The translations under genes and the position numbers were made by a program. DNA of 64,000 nucleotides from Kaistella antarctica. Lineage in GTDB: Bacteria; Bacteroidota; Bacteroidia; Flavobacteriales; Weeksellaceae. The DNA is taken from assembly GCF_900109615.1 (NCBI RefSeq), contig NZ_FOIX01000004.1:496001-560000 (forward strand). Reading direction: 5' to 3'. The notes beneath the pieces are model-generated. The model did no database searches, was not told the origin of the DNA, and saw only the letters and a program-made list of their open reading frames with translations. Below, piece after piece: positions 43,807 to 52,366 of the stretch (positions within the stretch are counted from its first letter, which is position 1; every line of letters begins with the position of its first letter).

Positions 43807-44767
43807 GTATTTTTGATTTTTTTGCTACTAAATAAGGATAGATAAAATAATAATAACCGATCAAAGAAAGCGTTCCGAAAATTAAAAATCCATTTAAAAA
43901 CCCCGGCATTACCAACGCGTATCTGGTGACATAACCTTCAATAATTCCCGCAACGATCGTAAATGGAACGGTGCTTAGAAATATTTTAAAGCCATCTTTA
44001 AAACCTAATTTAAAGGAATTAAAACGGGAATAAGTTTTTGGAAATAAAATAGAAGCGCCTAAAATTAATCCAGCCATCGCTTCCACGACCATGCTGAAAA
44101 TTTCGAAAACTCCGTGCAGCCAAATCCCACTCGCACTTTCTTTCAAAGCACCATGTTCATGGAAAAAGTATTGAAATGAACCAAGCATAATACTGTTTTG
44201 CAACAACGCATACAAAGTTCCTACGCCGCCGAAAATGCCGTAAATAAAAAGAACTGCGCCAACTTTTAAATTATTAAAAGTAATGGCAATCGCACTTCCC
44301 CAGTTTGAACCTTGCTGATAAACGCCAACCGCATTTCCTTTTTCAATATTCTCAATTGTTTTGTTCACGTATTCGTCACCCAAAATAATTCTCACAAAAT
44401 CCTTGTCGTAATACGCTGAGATAAACCCAATCAAAGTAAACAGAATGAAGAAGCCGAAAGCATAAAATAAATACCGCCGATAGTGATGAACCAAAAGCGG
44501 AACTTCAGTTTTAAAAAACGCAAACAAACGGTTTTGCTCGGACCTTTTGGTTTTATAAATTCGTTGGAAAATGAGTGAGGAAAGATTGTTGAGATAAATA
44601 GTCGTTTTGCTTTTCGGGTAATAAGTTTGTGCAAACGACAAGTCATTCACCAAATTAATATACAGTGAGGAGAGATCATCCGGATTTTTTTTAACTTTTC
44701 CCGTGATAACCTGCTCGATTCCCAACCATTTTTCTTTATTTTGTTTGATAAACGCTACCTCTCTCAT
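43781..44767 (-). CDS. SpoIIM-domain membrane protein (stage II sporulation protein M family)
   Basis: A 328-residue protein with a cytoplasmic helical N-terminus (about 1-100) and a membrane half of about five segments from residue 103. The motif IWLHGVFEIFSMVVEAMAGLILG is the SpoIIM/DUF95 signature. The organism does not sporulate: in Bacteroidota this family is a partner of RDD and MoxR genes. The divergent RDD gene starts 22 bases away. It is the first gene of the minus-strand run SpoIIM, multi-span, DUF4129, DUF4350, MoxR, DUF58. Confidence 0.9.
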   Translation of the reverse strand: MREVAFIKQNKEKWLGIEQVITGKVKKNPDDLSSLYINLVNDLSFAQTYYPKSKTTIYLNNLSSLIFQRIYKTKRSEQNRLFAFFKTEVPLLVHHYRRYLFYAFGFFILFTLIGFISAYYDKDFVRIILGDEYVNKTIENIEKGNAVGVYQQGSNWGSAIAITFNNLKVGAVLFIYGIFGGVGTLYALLQNSIMLGSFQYFFHEHGALKESASGIWLHGVFEIFSMVVEAMAGLILGASILFPKTYSRFNSFKLGFKDGFKIFLSTVPFTIVAGIIEGYVTRYALVMPGFLNGFLIFGTLSLIGYYYFIYPYLVAKKSKIHDAILSET

Positions 44768-44789
44768 CCGATGCTAAAATAATAAAAAT

Positions 44790-45542
44790 ATGTCGCTGAT
44801 CGCTATAAATACTTCACAAAATGTAAATATTAATTTCAATACCGCAAGTATTGGCGAGCGAATTTTAGCCTTCGTTATTGATCTCCTTATCAAAGGAGCC
44901 TATGTTCTAATTCTTTTTTGGTTTCTGTTTCGCGTCTTTAATTTCGGTTCTTACATCAACGGGCTCGATAATTGGTCGCAAATGGCCGTCTATATTATCC
45001 TCACCCTTCCGATTCACATTTACACTTTGGTCAGCGAAAGTTTGATGGAAGGACAGACTTTCGGAAAGAAATTAGTCAAAATTAAAGTGGTGAAAATTGA
45101 TGGCTTTCAGGCGAGTTTTGGGGATTATTTAATGCGATGGTTTTTTCGATTGATCGACGTGTTTTCCAATTCCGGCGTGGTCGGATTAATCACGATGATT
45201 GTTTCAAAAAAGACCCAAAGATTAGGAGGCATTGCTTCTGGGACTGCAGTTATTTCCTTAAAAAATGGAGTTAATATTTCACATACGATTTTAGAAAACC
45301 TCAAAGAAGATTACCTTCCCCTTTTCCCGCAAGTCATCGCGCTGACTGATAATGACGTCAGAATCATAAAAGAAAATTATCACAAAGCCTTAAAAATTGA
45401 TGACCGACAAGTTGTTTCAAAACTCTCCACAAAAATTAAAGAAATCCTGAAATTAGAAATCGATCCCACCAAAATGACCGAAAGACAATTCATCAATGTC
45501 GTCATCAAAGACTACAATTTCTACACGGGAAAAGATTTTTAA
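44790..45542 (+). CDS. RDD-family membrane protein
   Basis: A 250-residue protein. The RDD domain covers about 15-165, with the opening FNTASIGERILAFVIDLLIKGAYVLILFWF, the segment EGQTFGKKLVKIKVVKIDG and DYLMRWFFRLIDVF, and three membrane segments. RDD proteins are membrane subunits of unclear, possibly transport-related function. The C-terminal 80 residues are soluble and helical. It is divergent from the SpoIIM gene with only 22 bases between start codons. In related genomes RDD and SpoIIM genes are adjacent, so they probably work together. Confidence 0.9.
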   Translation: MSLIAINTSQNVNINFNTASIGERILAFVIDLLIKGAYVLILFWFLFRVFNFGSYINGLDNWSQMAVYIILTLPIHIYTLVSESLMEGQTFGKKLVKIKVVKIDGFQASFGDYLMRWFFRLIDVFSNSGVVGLITMIVSKKTQRLGGIASGTAVISLKNGVNISHTILENLKEDYLPLFPQVIALTDNDVRIIKENYHKALKIDDRQVVSKLSTKIKEILKLEIDPTKMTERQFINVVIKDYNFYTGKDF

Positions 45543-45550
45543 ATAATGAT

Positions 45551-45702
45551 TTGGGCAGACTAATCCGTCTTCCACTCTCAAAACGAGGAGCGAGTTTCGA
45601 CGATTCAAATAATAATAAATAAATGATGGAGTCAATCTTTTTTTGCCATTTCTAAAGTCCTCTGCAAAAAAAAGGATTTCCACTCAAGTCGGGCTGCAGA
45701 GA
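45551..45702. repeat. Dispersed imperfect palindrome, copy 2 (with internal extra DNA)
   Basis: It begins TTTGGGCAGAC and ends GGATTTCCACTCAAGTCG plus GGCTGCAGA, the same ends as copy 1 at 27193. The inner pair is AATCTTTTTTT with AAAAAAAGGATT. About 60 bases of AT-rich DNA (ATAATAATAAATAAATGATG region) are inserted on one side. It fills most of the gap between the RDD and GNAT genes. Confidence 0.75.
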
Positions 45703-45784
45703 TTGCTTCCTTACAAGATTTTAGAAAGTTGAAAAATCCCTTTCGATTTATTTTCCTTAATTTTAAGGAACTAAATAGATTACA

Positions 45785-46075
45785 ATGAAATACGAAAATA
45801 ACAGATCAGGAAACGGTGGCGTCTTAACTTTGAACAAGGAAGACGACGAAGTCGGCAGATTAACCTACACCATTTTCCCAGACGAAAATAAATTAATAAT
45901 TTCTTTTGTCTTAGTCCATGCAAAATTCGAAGGAAAAGGAATGGGGAAATATTTGGTGGAAGAAGGAATCAAATTCGCCCGAGAAAACAACTGGAAAGTT
46001 TATCCACATTGCTCTTATGCGCGTTCCGTCATGAACAGAATGAAAGATGTTGATGATATTTTATTAGAACGTTAA
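45785..46075 (+). CDS. GNAT-like N-acetyltransferase, short form
   Basis: A 96-residue protein of the short YjdJ-type acetyltransferase group. The acetyl-CoA loop is KFEGKGMGKYLVEEGIKFA (about 54-72), preceded by strands RLTYTIFPDENKLIISFVLV and followed by WKVYPHCSYARSVMNR with a conserved Cys. The substrate is unknown. It is monocistronic, with a strong terminator shared with the convergent agmatinase-type gene. Confidence 0.88.
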   Translation: MKYENNRSGNGGVLTLNKEDDEVGRLTYTIFPDENKLIISFVLVHAKFEGKGMGKYLVEEGIKFARENNWKVYPHCSYARSVMNRMKDVDDILLER

Positions 46076-46081
46076 AATACA

Positions 46082-46106
46082 AAACCCATAGAAATTCTAT
46101 GGGTTT
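46082..46106. terminator. Bidirectional intrinsic terminator between GNAT and agmatinase-type genes
   Basis: An 11-bp stem AAACCCATAGA / TCTATGGGTTT with a 3-nt loop, followed by a TTTTTTT run a few bases later on the plus strand. Confidence 0.85.
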
Positions 46107-46127
46107 AATTTTTTTGATATTTGTTTC

Positions 46128-46979
46128 TTATTTGTTGATGTGATAATACGCCAACATTTTATAATACAGTTTTGCCGCTAAAAACGCAGTTGGCTTCGGC
46201 ATCGGAGAATCCATTAATTCCACAATATCAAAAGCAACAACATTGCATTTTTCAAAAACCTTTCTTAACAGTTCCAAAGTTGGATACCATTGCAAACCAC
46301 CTGGTTCCGGCGTTCCTGTCGAAGGCGCAATCGAGGGATCGAAGGCATCTAAATCAATCGTAATATAAACATTGCCTGAAACTTTTTCTAAAACATCATT
46401 GATCCAGTTTTCATTATTTGCGATTTGGTGAGCCCAGAAACACTGTTCTTTGTTCACATATTCCATTTCCTCAACATCCATAGAACGAATTCCGACTTGA
46501 ACCAAATTATGTTTTTGGCTGGCTTCATAAACCGCGCAAGCATGATTAGAAGTTGAGCCGTGAAAGTCCGGACGTAAATCGGTGTGTGCATCCAATTGCA
46601 AAACGGTCAAGTTTTCATACTTTTCTCCAACCGCACGAATTGATCCAATTGACACGGAATGTTCACCACCAAAAAGGGTAAATAATTTTCCGTCGTTAGA
46701 CAAAAGTTCTTTCGTTTTTTGATAAACTGCTTCGGTCATCGCTTCCGGTGAAGATTTTTCAGTGATATCTCCTGACAGAAAAACTCCCTCTAAATAAGGT
46801 TCCGTTCCTGTTTCAATATCGTACAATTCCATATTCTCTGAAGCATCTAAAAAAAGTTCCGGTCCTTTATCAGCACCTTTTCCCCAAGTTGAAGTCCCAT
46901 CGTAAGGAACCGTTACCAGCATTACTTTCGAAGTTTCCAGTTGAGCATTTTCTTCCGGAATATCTGCGTATGTTTTCAT
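46128..46979 (-). CDS. speB: Agmatinase/arginase-family ureohydrolase (SpeB type)
   Basis: Probably hydrolyses agmatine to putrescine and urea. The 283-residue protein has the binuclear manganese motifs LFGGEHSVSIGS, LQLDAHTDLRPDF and YITIDLDAFDPSIAPSTGTPEPGG. The start at 46979 is chosen: a promoter-like TATCTTTG lies at 47016-47023, inside the coding DNA of any longer version. The arginine decarboxylase gene lies 2.7 kb away on the same strand, so arginine to agmatine to putrescine is a coherent pathway here. Arginase or other guanidino substrates cannot be excluded by sequence. Confidence 0.9.
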   Translation of the reverse strand: MKTYADIPEENAQLETSKVMLVTVPYDGTSTWGKGADKGPELFLDASENMELYDIETGTEPYLEGVFLSGDITEKSSPEAMTEAVYQKTKELLSNDGKLFTLFGGEHSVSIGSIRAVGEKYENLTVLQLDAHTDLRPDFHGSTSNHACAVYEASQKHNLVQVGIRSMDVEEMEYVNKEQCFWAHQIANNENWINDVLEKVSGNVYITIDLDAFDPSIAPSTGTPEPGGLQWYPTLELLRKVFEKCNVVAFDIVELMDSPMPKPTAFLAAKLYYKMLAYYHINK

Positions 46980-47015
46980 ATTATGTTTGATTTTAGTTTT
47001 GCAATATTTGAACTT

Positions 47016-47023
47016 CAAAGATA
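47016..47023 (-). promoter_or_regulatory. Candidate -7 promoter element for the agmatinase-type gene
   Basis: TATCTTTG matches TAnnTTTG 37 bases ahead of the chosen start. No good -33 element was identified. Confidence 0.5.
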
Positions 47024-47169
47024 AATATTTCAAAATAATTCTGATCTTTTATCGAGTCGTAAAGATAATCGTCCGTAGGTTTTCTGAATTTCCAGTTTAT
47101 GCAATTAAATAAATCACTAATTTTATATAAAACTTCAGATAGCCCATTGTAAATCAAAAATGAAAACTC

Positions 47170-48522
47170 ATGAAAACTAAGTATTTAATCGGATTGTTTC
47201 TATTTACTTTCCACCTATTTTTCTCCCAAGACCTTACTGGTTCCTGGTATGGAAATTTAGATGTTCAAGGACAGAAACTACCCTTGGTAATTCATATTAA
47301 AATAGAAGGAAATGATTTGAAATCATCGTTCGATAGTCCTTTGCAAGGTGCAAAAGGAATTCCGATTAAAACTACTTCATTCGAAAATAATGAATTAAAA
47401 TTTGCCGCACCTGATTTAGGAATTACATTTAACGGAAAATTAAACAACGATAAAATTGAGGGAACTTTTGCACAAAGTGGATTGAATCTGCCTTTAATTC
47501 TCACCAGAAATGAAAAGACTGTGGTGATGATTCGTCCCCAAACTCCGAAACCGCCTTTCTCTTATAATTCTGAGGACATCACTTTTAAAAATGATACAGA
47601 AGGAAATCTGTTGGCTGGAACAATTGCGACACCTAAAAACCTTAATAAGAAATCACCAATTCTAGTCATGAGCACGGGAAGCGGCGCGCAAGATCGTAAT
47701 GAGGAAATGTTTGACCACAAACCCTTTTTGGTTATATCAGACGATTTGGCTAAAAAAGGAATCGCGACTTTGCGTTTGGATGATCGCGGAATTGGTGGCT
47801 CGGAAAAAGGAAAAGAGAATGCTACGTCTGCAGATTTTGCAACTGATATTAATTCCGCTGTGAACTACTTAATGAAAATGGGTTACAAAAACATCGGCTT
47901 AATCGGTCATTCGGAAGGAGGAATGATAGCACCCGTGGTTGCAAATAAAAACAAAAATGTAAAATTTTTAGTTCTTCTCGCCGCTCCTGGAATCCCAATA
48001 TTTGATCTTGTTTTGGATCAGAATAAAAAAATTGCAGAAAGTACCAATCTCCCACAAGAGGCGATTGATGAAGTTTTGGCTATAAAATTTAAAACATTTT
48101 CTTATGCCCAACGCTACGAAGGAAAAGATTTTAAAGTCGATTTTACAAAATATTTAGAAGAGAATTATCCTAAAATGAGAAAGCAAGAAAGAGAACCTTT
48201 CATTGCTCAAATGTCCTCAGAATGGTTTCGGTATTTCATCAAGTTTAATCCAGACGACTACTTATCCAAAGTTAAAATTCCAGTTTTGGCAGTAAATGGG
48301 AGTTTGGATATGCAAGTTTCTGCTAAAGAGAATTTAGAAGGAATTAAAAAATCCTTAACGAGAGCGGGAAATAAAAGGTTTGAAATAGTAGAATTCGAAG
48401 ATTTAAATCATCTTTTTCAAACGGCAAAAACCGGAAGTCCTGCTGAGTACGGACAAATCGAAGAAACTTTTTCGTCCAAAGTGCTGAACAAAATGAGTTC
48501 CTGGATTTTATCCTTGAAATAA
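47170..48522 (+). CDS. Exported alpha/beta hydrolase
   Basis: A 450-residue protein with a signal peptide (KTKYLIGLFLFTFHLFFSQ). Residues about 21-115 form a beta-rich domain (LTGSWYGNLDVQGQKLPLVIHI) that commonly precedes this hydrolase family. The alpha/beta hydrolase domain follows, with nucleophile Ser in LIGHSEGGMIAP (about 243), DDRGIGGSEKG, the acid in VNGSLDMQV and His in FEDLNHLFQTA. Such S33-type enzymes are esterases or aminopeptidases; the substrate is unknown. The next two genes follow closely and may share its transcript. Confidence 0.88.
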   Translation: MKTKYLIGLFLFTFHLFFSQDLTGSWYGNLDVQGQKLPLVIHIKIEGNDLKSSFDSPLQGAKGIPIKTTSFENNELKFAAPDLGITFNGKLNNDKIEGTFAQSGLNLPLILTRNEKTVVMIRPQTPKPPFSYNSEDITFKNDTEGNLLAGTIATPKNLNKKSPILVMSTGSGAQDRNEEMFDHKPFLVISDDLAKKGIATLRLDDRGIGGSEKGKENATSADFATDINSAVNYLMKMGYKNIGLIGHSEGGMIAPVVANKNKNVKFLVLLAAPGIPIFDLVLDQNKKIAESTNLPQEAIDEVLAIKFKTFSYAQRYEGKDFKVDFTKYLEENYPKMRKQEREPFIAQMSSEWFRYFIKFNPDDYLSKVKIPVLAVNGSLDMQVSAKENLEGIKKSLTRAGNKRFEIVEFEDLNHLFQTAKTGSPAEYGQIEETFSSKVLNKMSSWILSLK

Positions 48523-48561
48523 TTTTAAGATATTTAAAGAATTAATAATAATCGCATCCTT

Positions 48562-48789
48562 ATGAAAGCTCAGATACCTACGGAAGAAGTTAACAATCCA
48601 GCTCACTGGATTTTAGGACTTTTCTACTTTAATAAAAATGATCACCGAATATTTCCGCCGAAAAGATTTAAATACTTGGGCTCGACGATCAATTTTGCAA
48701 ATCCTTATTCTATTTTTGCCTATTTAATAATCATCGGTGCTGTGCTCGGAATTCTCTACGTACTTCAAAACTTATCCATCTTTAACTAA
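48562..48789 (+). CDS. DUF5808-type small membrane protein
   Basis: A 75-residue protein with the DUF5808-like motif HWILGLFYFNKNDHRIFPPKRFKYLGSTINFANP (about 17-50, shown in part by WILGLFYFN and INFANP) and one C-terminal membrane segment (FAYLIIIGAVLGILYVLQ). In other bacteria this motif follows or precedes membrane segments in small proteins of unknown function. It lies 6 bases ahead of the HAD phosphatase gene, so it is probably translated from the same mRNA. Confidence 0.8.
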   Translation: MKAQIPTEEVNNPAHWILGLFYFNKNDHRIFPPKRFKYLGSTINFANPYSIFAYLIIIGAVLGILYVLQNLSIFN

Positions 48790-48795
48790 ACATTT

Positions 48796-49476
48796 ATGCC
48801 ACTAAAAGCAGTTCTATGCGATATGGACGGTGTCATCGTTGATACCGAACCACTTCACCGGAAAGCCTATTTCCATTTGTTTAATGATTTAGGCATTCAC
48901 GTTTCCGAAGAATTATATACCACCTTCACCGGTGCCTCAACGAACAAAGTCTGTGATACGTTGATTGAAAGATATGGACTCGAAAACTCCCGCGAAGAAT
49001 TAGCACTTATTAAAAGAAAATATTTCAAAGATTACTTTTATAATGATCCTGAATTTAATTTAATTCCTGGTGTCAGAAGTTTGATTAAGAATTATTACGA
49101 AAATAATATCAAACTCGTTTTGGCTTCATCAGCAAGTATGACCACGATTAATATGGTTTTCGAAAAGTTTGAGTTAGAAAAATATTTTATGGGTAAGATA
49201 AGTGGCGATGAATTAAGAGAGTCAAAACCTAACCCAGAGATATTTTTAATTGCCGCAGAAATTGCAAATGAACCGAAAGAAAACTGCATGGTTATCGAAG
49301 ATTCTACCAACGGAATTATCGCTGCTCATTCAGCGGGGATTTTCTGCACTGCCTACAAAAGTGAACATTCAGTTGGTCAGAATTATGAGAAAGCAAACTT
49401 GGTAATTTCTGATTTTTCGGAAATTGAGTTTGAGAAAATGGGAACATACTTTCAAAGTAACCTGAGTGAGCACTAA
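48796..49476 (+). CDS. HAD-superfamily hydrolase, phosphatase or beta-phosphoglucomutase type
   Basis: A 226-residue HAD IA protein. Motif I is DMDGVIVDTEP (9-19) with both catalytic Asp residues, motif II is LASSAS (about 111-116), the Lys motif is ESKPNPEIF and motif III is MVIEDSTNGIIAAHSAG. The helical cap lies between motifs I and II (about 20-85). The sequence fits sugar-phosphate phosphatases or beta-phosphoglucomutase. A specific substrate cannot be assigned. It is the last gene of the plus-strand run 47170-49476. Confidence 0.9.
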   Translation: MPLKAVLCDMDGVIVDTEPLHRKAYFHLFNDLGIHVSEELYTTFTGASTNKVCDTLIERYGLENSREELALIKRKYFKDYFYNDPEFNLIPGVRSLIKNYYENNIKLVLASSASMTTINMVFEKFELEKYFMGKISGDELRESKPNPEIFLIAAEIANEPKENCMVIEDSTNGIIAAHSAGIFCTAYKSEHSVGQNYEKANLVISDFSEIEFEKMGTYFQSNLSEH

Positions 49477-49526
49477 AAAGTAATCTTGCAGAAGTCAGCT
49501 TTGAGAGGAATTGTAGATGATATTCT

Positions 49527-49600
49527 AGCCCAGATGGAAACGACATCCTTTTTTTGAGGAGGTGCGACGAAAAAAAGATACAGTGGACAGCTGGACTGCC
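49527..49600. repeat. Dispersed imperfect palindrome, copy 3 (diverged, opposite orientation)
   Basis: It begins AGCCCAGATGGAAACGACAT, passes TCCTTTTTTT, a short GAGGAGGTGCGACG centre and AAAAAAAGATACAG, and ends TGGACTGCC. This is the design of the reverse complements of copies 1 and 2, with several substitutions. It lies between the HAD gene and the terminator of speA. Confidence 0.65.
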
Positions 49601-49604
49601 ATAA

Positions 49605-49634
49605 AAAAGGAGCAACGATTTCGTAGCTCCTTTT
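49605..49634. terminator. Bidirectional terminator between HAD and speA
   Basis: AAAAGGAGC pairs with GCTCCTTTT, extended by ACGA/TCGT past one mismatch, with T runs on both strands. It ends 5 bases from the speA stop. Confidence 0.85.
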
Positions 49635-49638
49635 AATT

Positions 49639-51030
49639 TTAATATCCTAATAACTTTAAGACATCTTCTGCTTTCTGTTCTTCCCGGAAAACGGTGTACA
49701 CAAAGTTTCCTTCTTCATCTTTATCAATCAAAATATGCTTGGGTTGCGGCATCAAACAGTGGTGAACTCCGCCATAACCACCTATCGTTTCCTGATACGC
49801 ACCAGTATTGAAAAAGCCAATATAGAGCGATCTTGTATCACTGAAAGTCGGTAAATAAATCGCATTGGTATGTTGTTCAGAATTGTAGTAATCATCTGAA
49901 TCACAAGTTAAACCGCCGAGAAACACGCGTTCATAAGTGTCTTCCCAACGATTAATCGGAAGCATAATAAACTTCCGCGAAATCGCCCAGGTATCTGGTA
50001 ACGTAGTCATGAAAGAGGAATCAATCATGTTCCACTTTTCACGGTCGTTCTGACGTTTCTGGGAGATGATTTTATAAAGATGTCCGCCGCTTTCGCCGAC
50101 GGTAAAACTTCCAAATTCGGTGTAAATATTCGGTTCTTCAACGCCTTCTTCTAAGCAGAATTTTTTAATTTGCGACACGATTTCGTTGACCATATATTGG
50201 TAATCGTAATCGAAATTCAAGGACGTTTTAATTGGAAAACCACCACCAATATTGAGAGAATCAACTTCGGGTGCAATTTTTTTCAACCGCGCGTAAACAC
50301 GCAAACATTTGTATAATTCGTTCCAGTAGTAAGCCGTATCCTTAATTCCAGTGTTAATAAAAAAGTGCAACATTTTCAATCGCGCATTCGGATGGTCTGC
50401 TATTTTCTGACTGTAATAAGGGATAATATCTTTGTATCCAATTCCTAATCGAGAGGTGTAGAATTCAAATTTTGGTTCCTCTTCCGCCGCAATTCTGATC
50501 CCAATATTAAATTTGCGATCGATGCTTTCGGTCAGCTTATCCAGTTCCCGGTAATTATCAAGAATCGGCGTAATGTTTTCAAATCCATGATTGATTAAAT
50601 CGGAGATCTTTGCTAAATAATCATCGGTTTTAAAACCGTTGCAAATGACCTCAACATTCTTATCAAACCTGCCTTTTTCGTACAGCGATTTTACAATGTC
50701 AATATCGTAAGCTGAAGAAGTTTCCAGCGAAATATCGTTCTTCAACGCTTCTTCTAACACAAAAGCAAAGTGACTGGATTTGGTGCAATAGCAATAACGG
50801 TAACTTTTTTTGTAATCATTGATTTCAAAAGCTTCTTTGAACCACGCTTTTGCACGCTGAATATTCATCGAAATCTTTGGCAAATAATTAAATTTCAGAG
50901 GCGTACCGAACTGTTCTATAACCTCCATCAAAGGAATATCATGGAATTGTAGCGTATTGTCCGCGACGTTAAATTCTTCCGTCGGGAAATACAGAGTTTG
51001 GTCGATAAGTTCTGAATATTTAATCTTCAT
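49639..51030 (-). CDS. speA: Arginine decarboxylase, short fold-type III form
   Basis: Decarboxylates arginine to agmatine with PLP, the first step towards putrescine. The protein is 463 residues, shorter than E. coli SpeA (658) because it lacks the insertion and C-terminal domains. This short form is usual in Bacteroidota. The N-terminal barrel contains the PLP-binding Lys84 in RYCYCTKSSHFAF, ETSSAYDID, and the phosphate-binding loop LNIGGGFPIKTS. The C-terminal barrel has FLGGLTCDSDDYYN with the catalytic Cys-Asp pair. The agmatinase-type gene is nearby on the same strand. Other basic amino acid decarboxylases of this fold are possible but less likely. Confidence 0.9.
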   Translation of the reverse strand: MKIKYSELIDQTLYFPTEEFNVADNTLQFHDIPLMEVIEQFGTPLKFNYLPKISMNIQRAKAWFKEAFEINDYKKSYRYCYCTKSSHFAFVLEEALKNDISLETSSAYDIDIVKSLYEKGRFDKNVEVICNGFKTDDYLAKISDLINHGFENITPILDNYRELDKLTESIDRKFNIGIRIAAEEEPKFEFYTSRLGIGYKDIIPYYSQKIADHPNARLKMLHFFINTGIKDTAYYWNELYKCLRVYARLKKIAPEVDSLNIGGGFPIKTSLNFDYDYQYMVNEIVSQIKKFCLEEGVEEPNIYTEFGSFTVGESGGHLYKIISQKRQNDREKWNMIDSSFMTTLPDTWAISRKFIMLPINRWEDTYERVFLGGLTCDSDDYYNSEQHTNAIYLPTFSDTRSLYIGFFNTGAYQETIGGYGGVHHCLMPQPKHILIDKDEEGNFVYTVFREEQKAEDVLKLLGY

Positions 51031-51109
51031 TGATATAGAAAGTTTTAATGTTTTGAATGTGCAAAGTTGCGGAAAAAAGTTGGGTTTCTATTTTAAAAGA
51101 CCGTTAAAA

Positions 51110-51742
51110 TTAGGTCAATTCTTTATTCCCAATAAAGACGACCATATTTCCTTTTTCGAATTCGATCTGTACCTCATTTTCTTTGGCGAAATTTCTAGTC
51201 CCGATTCTATTGGTAATGTCTAAAGTCTCATTCTGCAAAGGCCAGTTTAAACCTTTTGTGAATACGTTTGTTGCCGAGGGAAAGGGGTATAATGAAATCA
51301 ACCTGTTTTTCACTTCATTTAAAACGAGGTTATTCGGCGCGAAAAAATATTTTGAATATTCATCAAAAAAAGTGATTTTCAAATCTTCTTTAAACTTAAA
51401 AGCGACCGTCAGGTTTCCCAGAAAATGATCCATTTCTCCGCCGCTTCCTCCATAAACGTCGACTTTATTAAAGCCTTTTTTTTGAATAATTTCCAGCGAT
51501 TTTTCAAAATCAGTTTTATCCTGATCAGGCGTGTAAATGAATTTCTCTTGATAAACGTTTTCGTCCTTGCCAGAATGAGAGTCAAAATCACCTGAAATAA
51601 AATCGAGTTGAGCCAGCGGGAAACCGTTCTCTTTTAAATAATGAAAAGCACCATCTGAACAAGCAATCAAGGAATAACTTTCAAGATCAGGAAAAGTTTT
51701 AGGAGGAACTCCGTTGATGAATAGTAATACTTTAGCGGTCAT
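51110..51742 (-). CDS. Thiamine pyrophosphokinase
   Basis: Makes thiamine diphosphate from thiamine and ATP. The 210-residue protein has IACSDGAFHYL (about 26-36), LDFISGDFDSHSG (about 45-57, the metal and ATP motif), DQDKTDFEKSLEI, and the C-terminal sandwich with STKGLNWPL-like VFTKGLNWPLQNETL. The start at 51742 is preferred to upstream ATGs at 51769-51772 because it aligns with the usual N-terminus (TAKVLLFINGVPP) and gives an 11-nt overlap with the preceding adenosyltransferase gene. Confidence 0.92.
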   Translation of the reverse strand: MTAKVLLFINGVPPKTFPDLESYSLIACSDGAFHYLKENGFPLAQLDFISGDFDSHSGKDENVYQEKFIYTPDQDKTDFEKSLEIIQKKGFNKVDVYGGSGGEMDHFLGNLTVAFKFKEDLKITFFDEYSKYFFAPNNLVLNEVKNRLISLYPFPSATNVFTKGLNWPLQNETLDITNRIGTRNFAKENEVQIEFEKGNMVVFIGNKELT

Positions 51743-52301
51743 TTGGATTCCAGTATTCTTCGGTTTCATCATTTAATCTGGAAACATAGCGAGCCAAAAC
51801 GAATAGGTAATCAGAAAGACGATTCAGGTATTTAATTAGTTCTGGACGAACTTCTTCAGATTCGTTGAGGAAAACTAAACTACGTTCAGCGCGTCGGCAA
51901 ACTGTTCTACAAACATGCAAAGAAGTCGCTGATCTACCACCGCCGGGAAGAATGAAATATTGCAAGGGTGCTAATTCCTTTTCAAAATCATCCATCCAAT
52001 GTTCCAGCTCTTCGATTTCGGTATCGGTAATCATTAAAGCCAAACGGGATTTTCCGTTGGCTAGAGTTAACTTATCGGTAGGAGTCGCTGATTCTGAACC
52101 GAGGGTAAATAAATCAAACTGAATTTTTTTCAATTGATTTAAAACCTGTTCGTCTTTCACTTCACTTTTCGCAACTCCGATAAAGGAATTCAATTCATCG
52201 ATGGTTCCGTAAGATTCAACTCTGGCAGACGCTTTGGAAACGCGTGTTCCACCATATAAAGCAGTTTCGCCCTTGTCGCCGGTTTTTGTATATATTTTCA
52301 T
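51732..52301 (-). CDS. Cob(I)alamin adenosyltransferase, PduO type
   Basis: Adds the adenosyl group to cob(I)alamin to make coenzyme B12. The 189-residue protein begins with the ATP-binding motif KIYTKTGDKGETALYGGTRVSK and has VESYGTIDELNSFIGVA, LFTLGSESA and YLNRLSDYLFVLARYVSR, all PduO/ATR signatures. It shows that the cell handles cobalamin beyond the methylcobalamin used by MetH, probably for methylmalonyl-CoA mutase or ribonucleotide reductase encoded elsewhere. It overlaps the thiamine pyrophosphokinase gene by 11 nt. Confidence 0.94.
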   Translation of the reverse strand: MKIYTKTGDKGETALYGGTRVSKASARVESYGTIDELNSFIGVAKSEVKDEQVLNQLKKIQFDLFTLGSESATPTDKLTLANGKSRLALMITDTEIEELEHWMDDFEKELAPLQYFILPGGGRSATSLHVCRTVCRRAERSLVFLNESEEVRPELIKYLNRLSDYLFVLARYVSRLNDETEEYWNPNDR

Positions 52302-52366
52302 TTTCTTATCAATTTAAGGTATCTGTAAATTTAGGAAATTTCTACTGATTGCTTTTTCTTCCCATT

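Noticed and set aside
43781..44767. SpoIIM homologue as evidence for sporulation
   Set aside because: No other sporulation gene is present, and the family is widespread in non-sporulating Bacteroidota next to RDD and MoxR genes.
45453..45683. A 76-codon minus-strand frame over the RDD gene end and repeat copy 2
   Set aside because: It consists of antisense RDD codons joined to repeat DNA and has no recognisable protein character.
47016..47033. Longer start for the agmatinase-type gene at 47033
   Set aside because: It would add 18 Lys/Tyr-rich residues not typical of the family and cover the promoter-like TATCTTTG.
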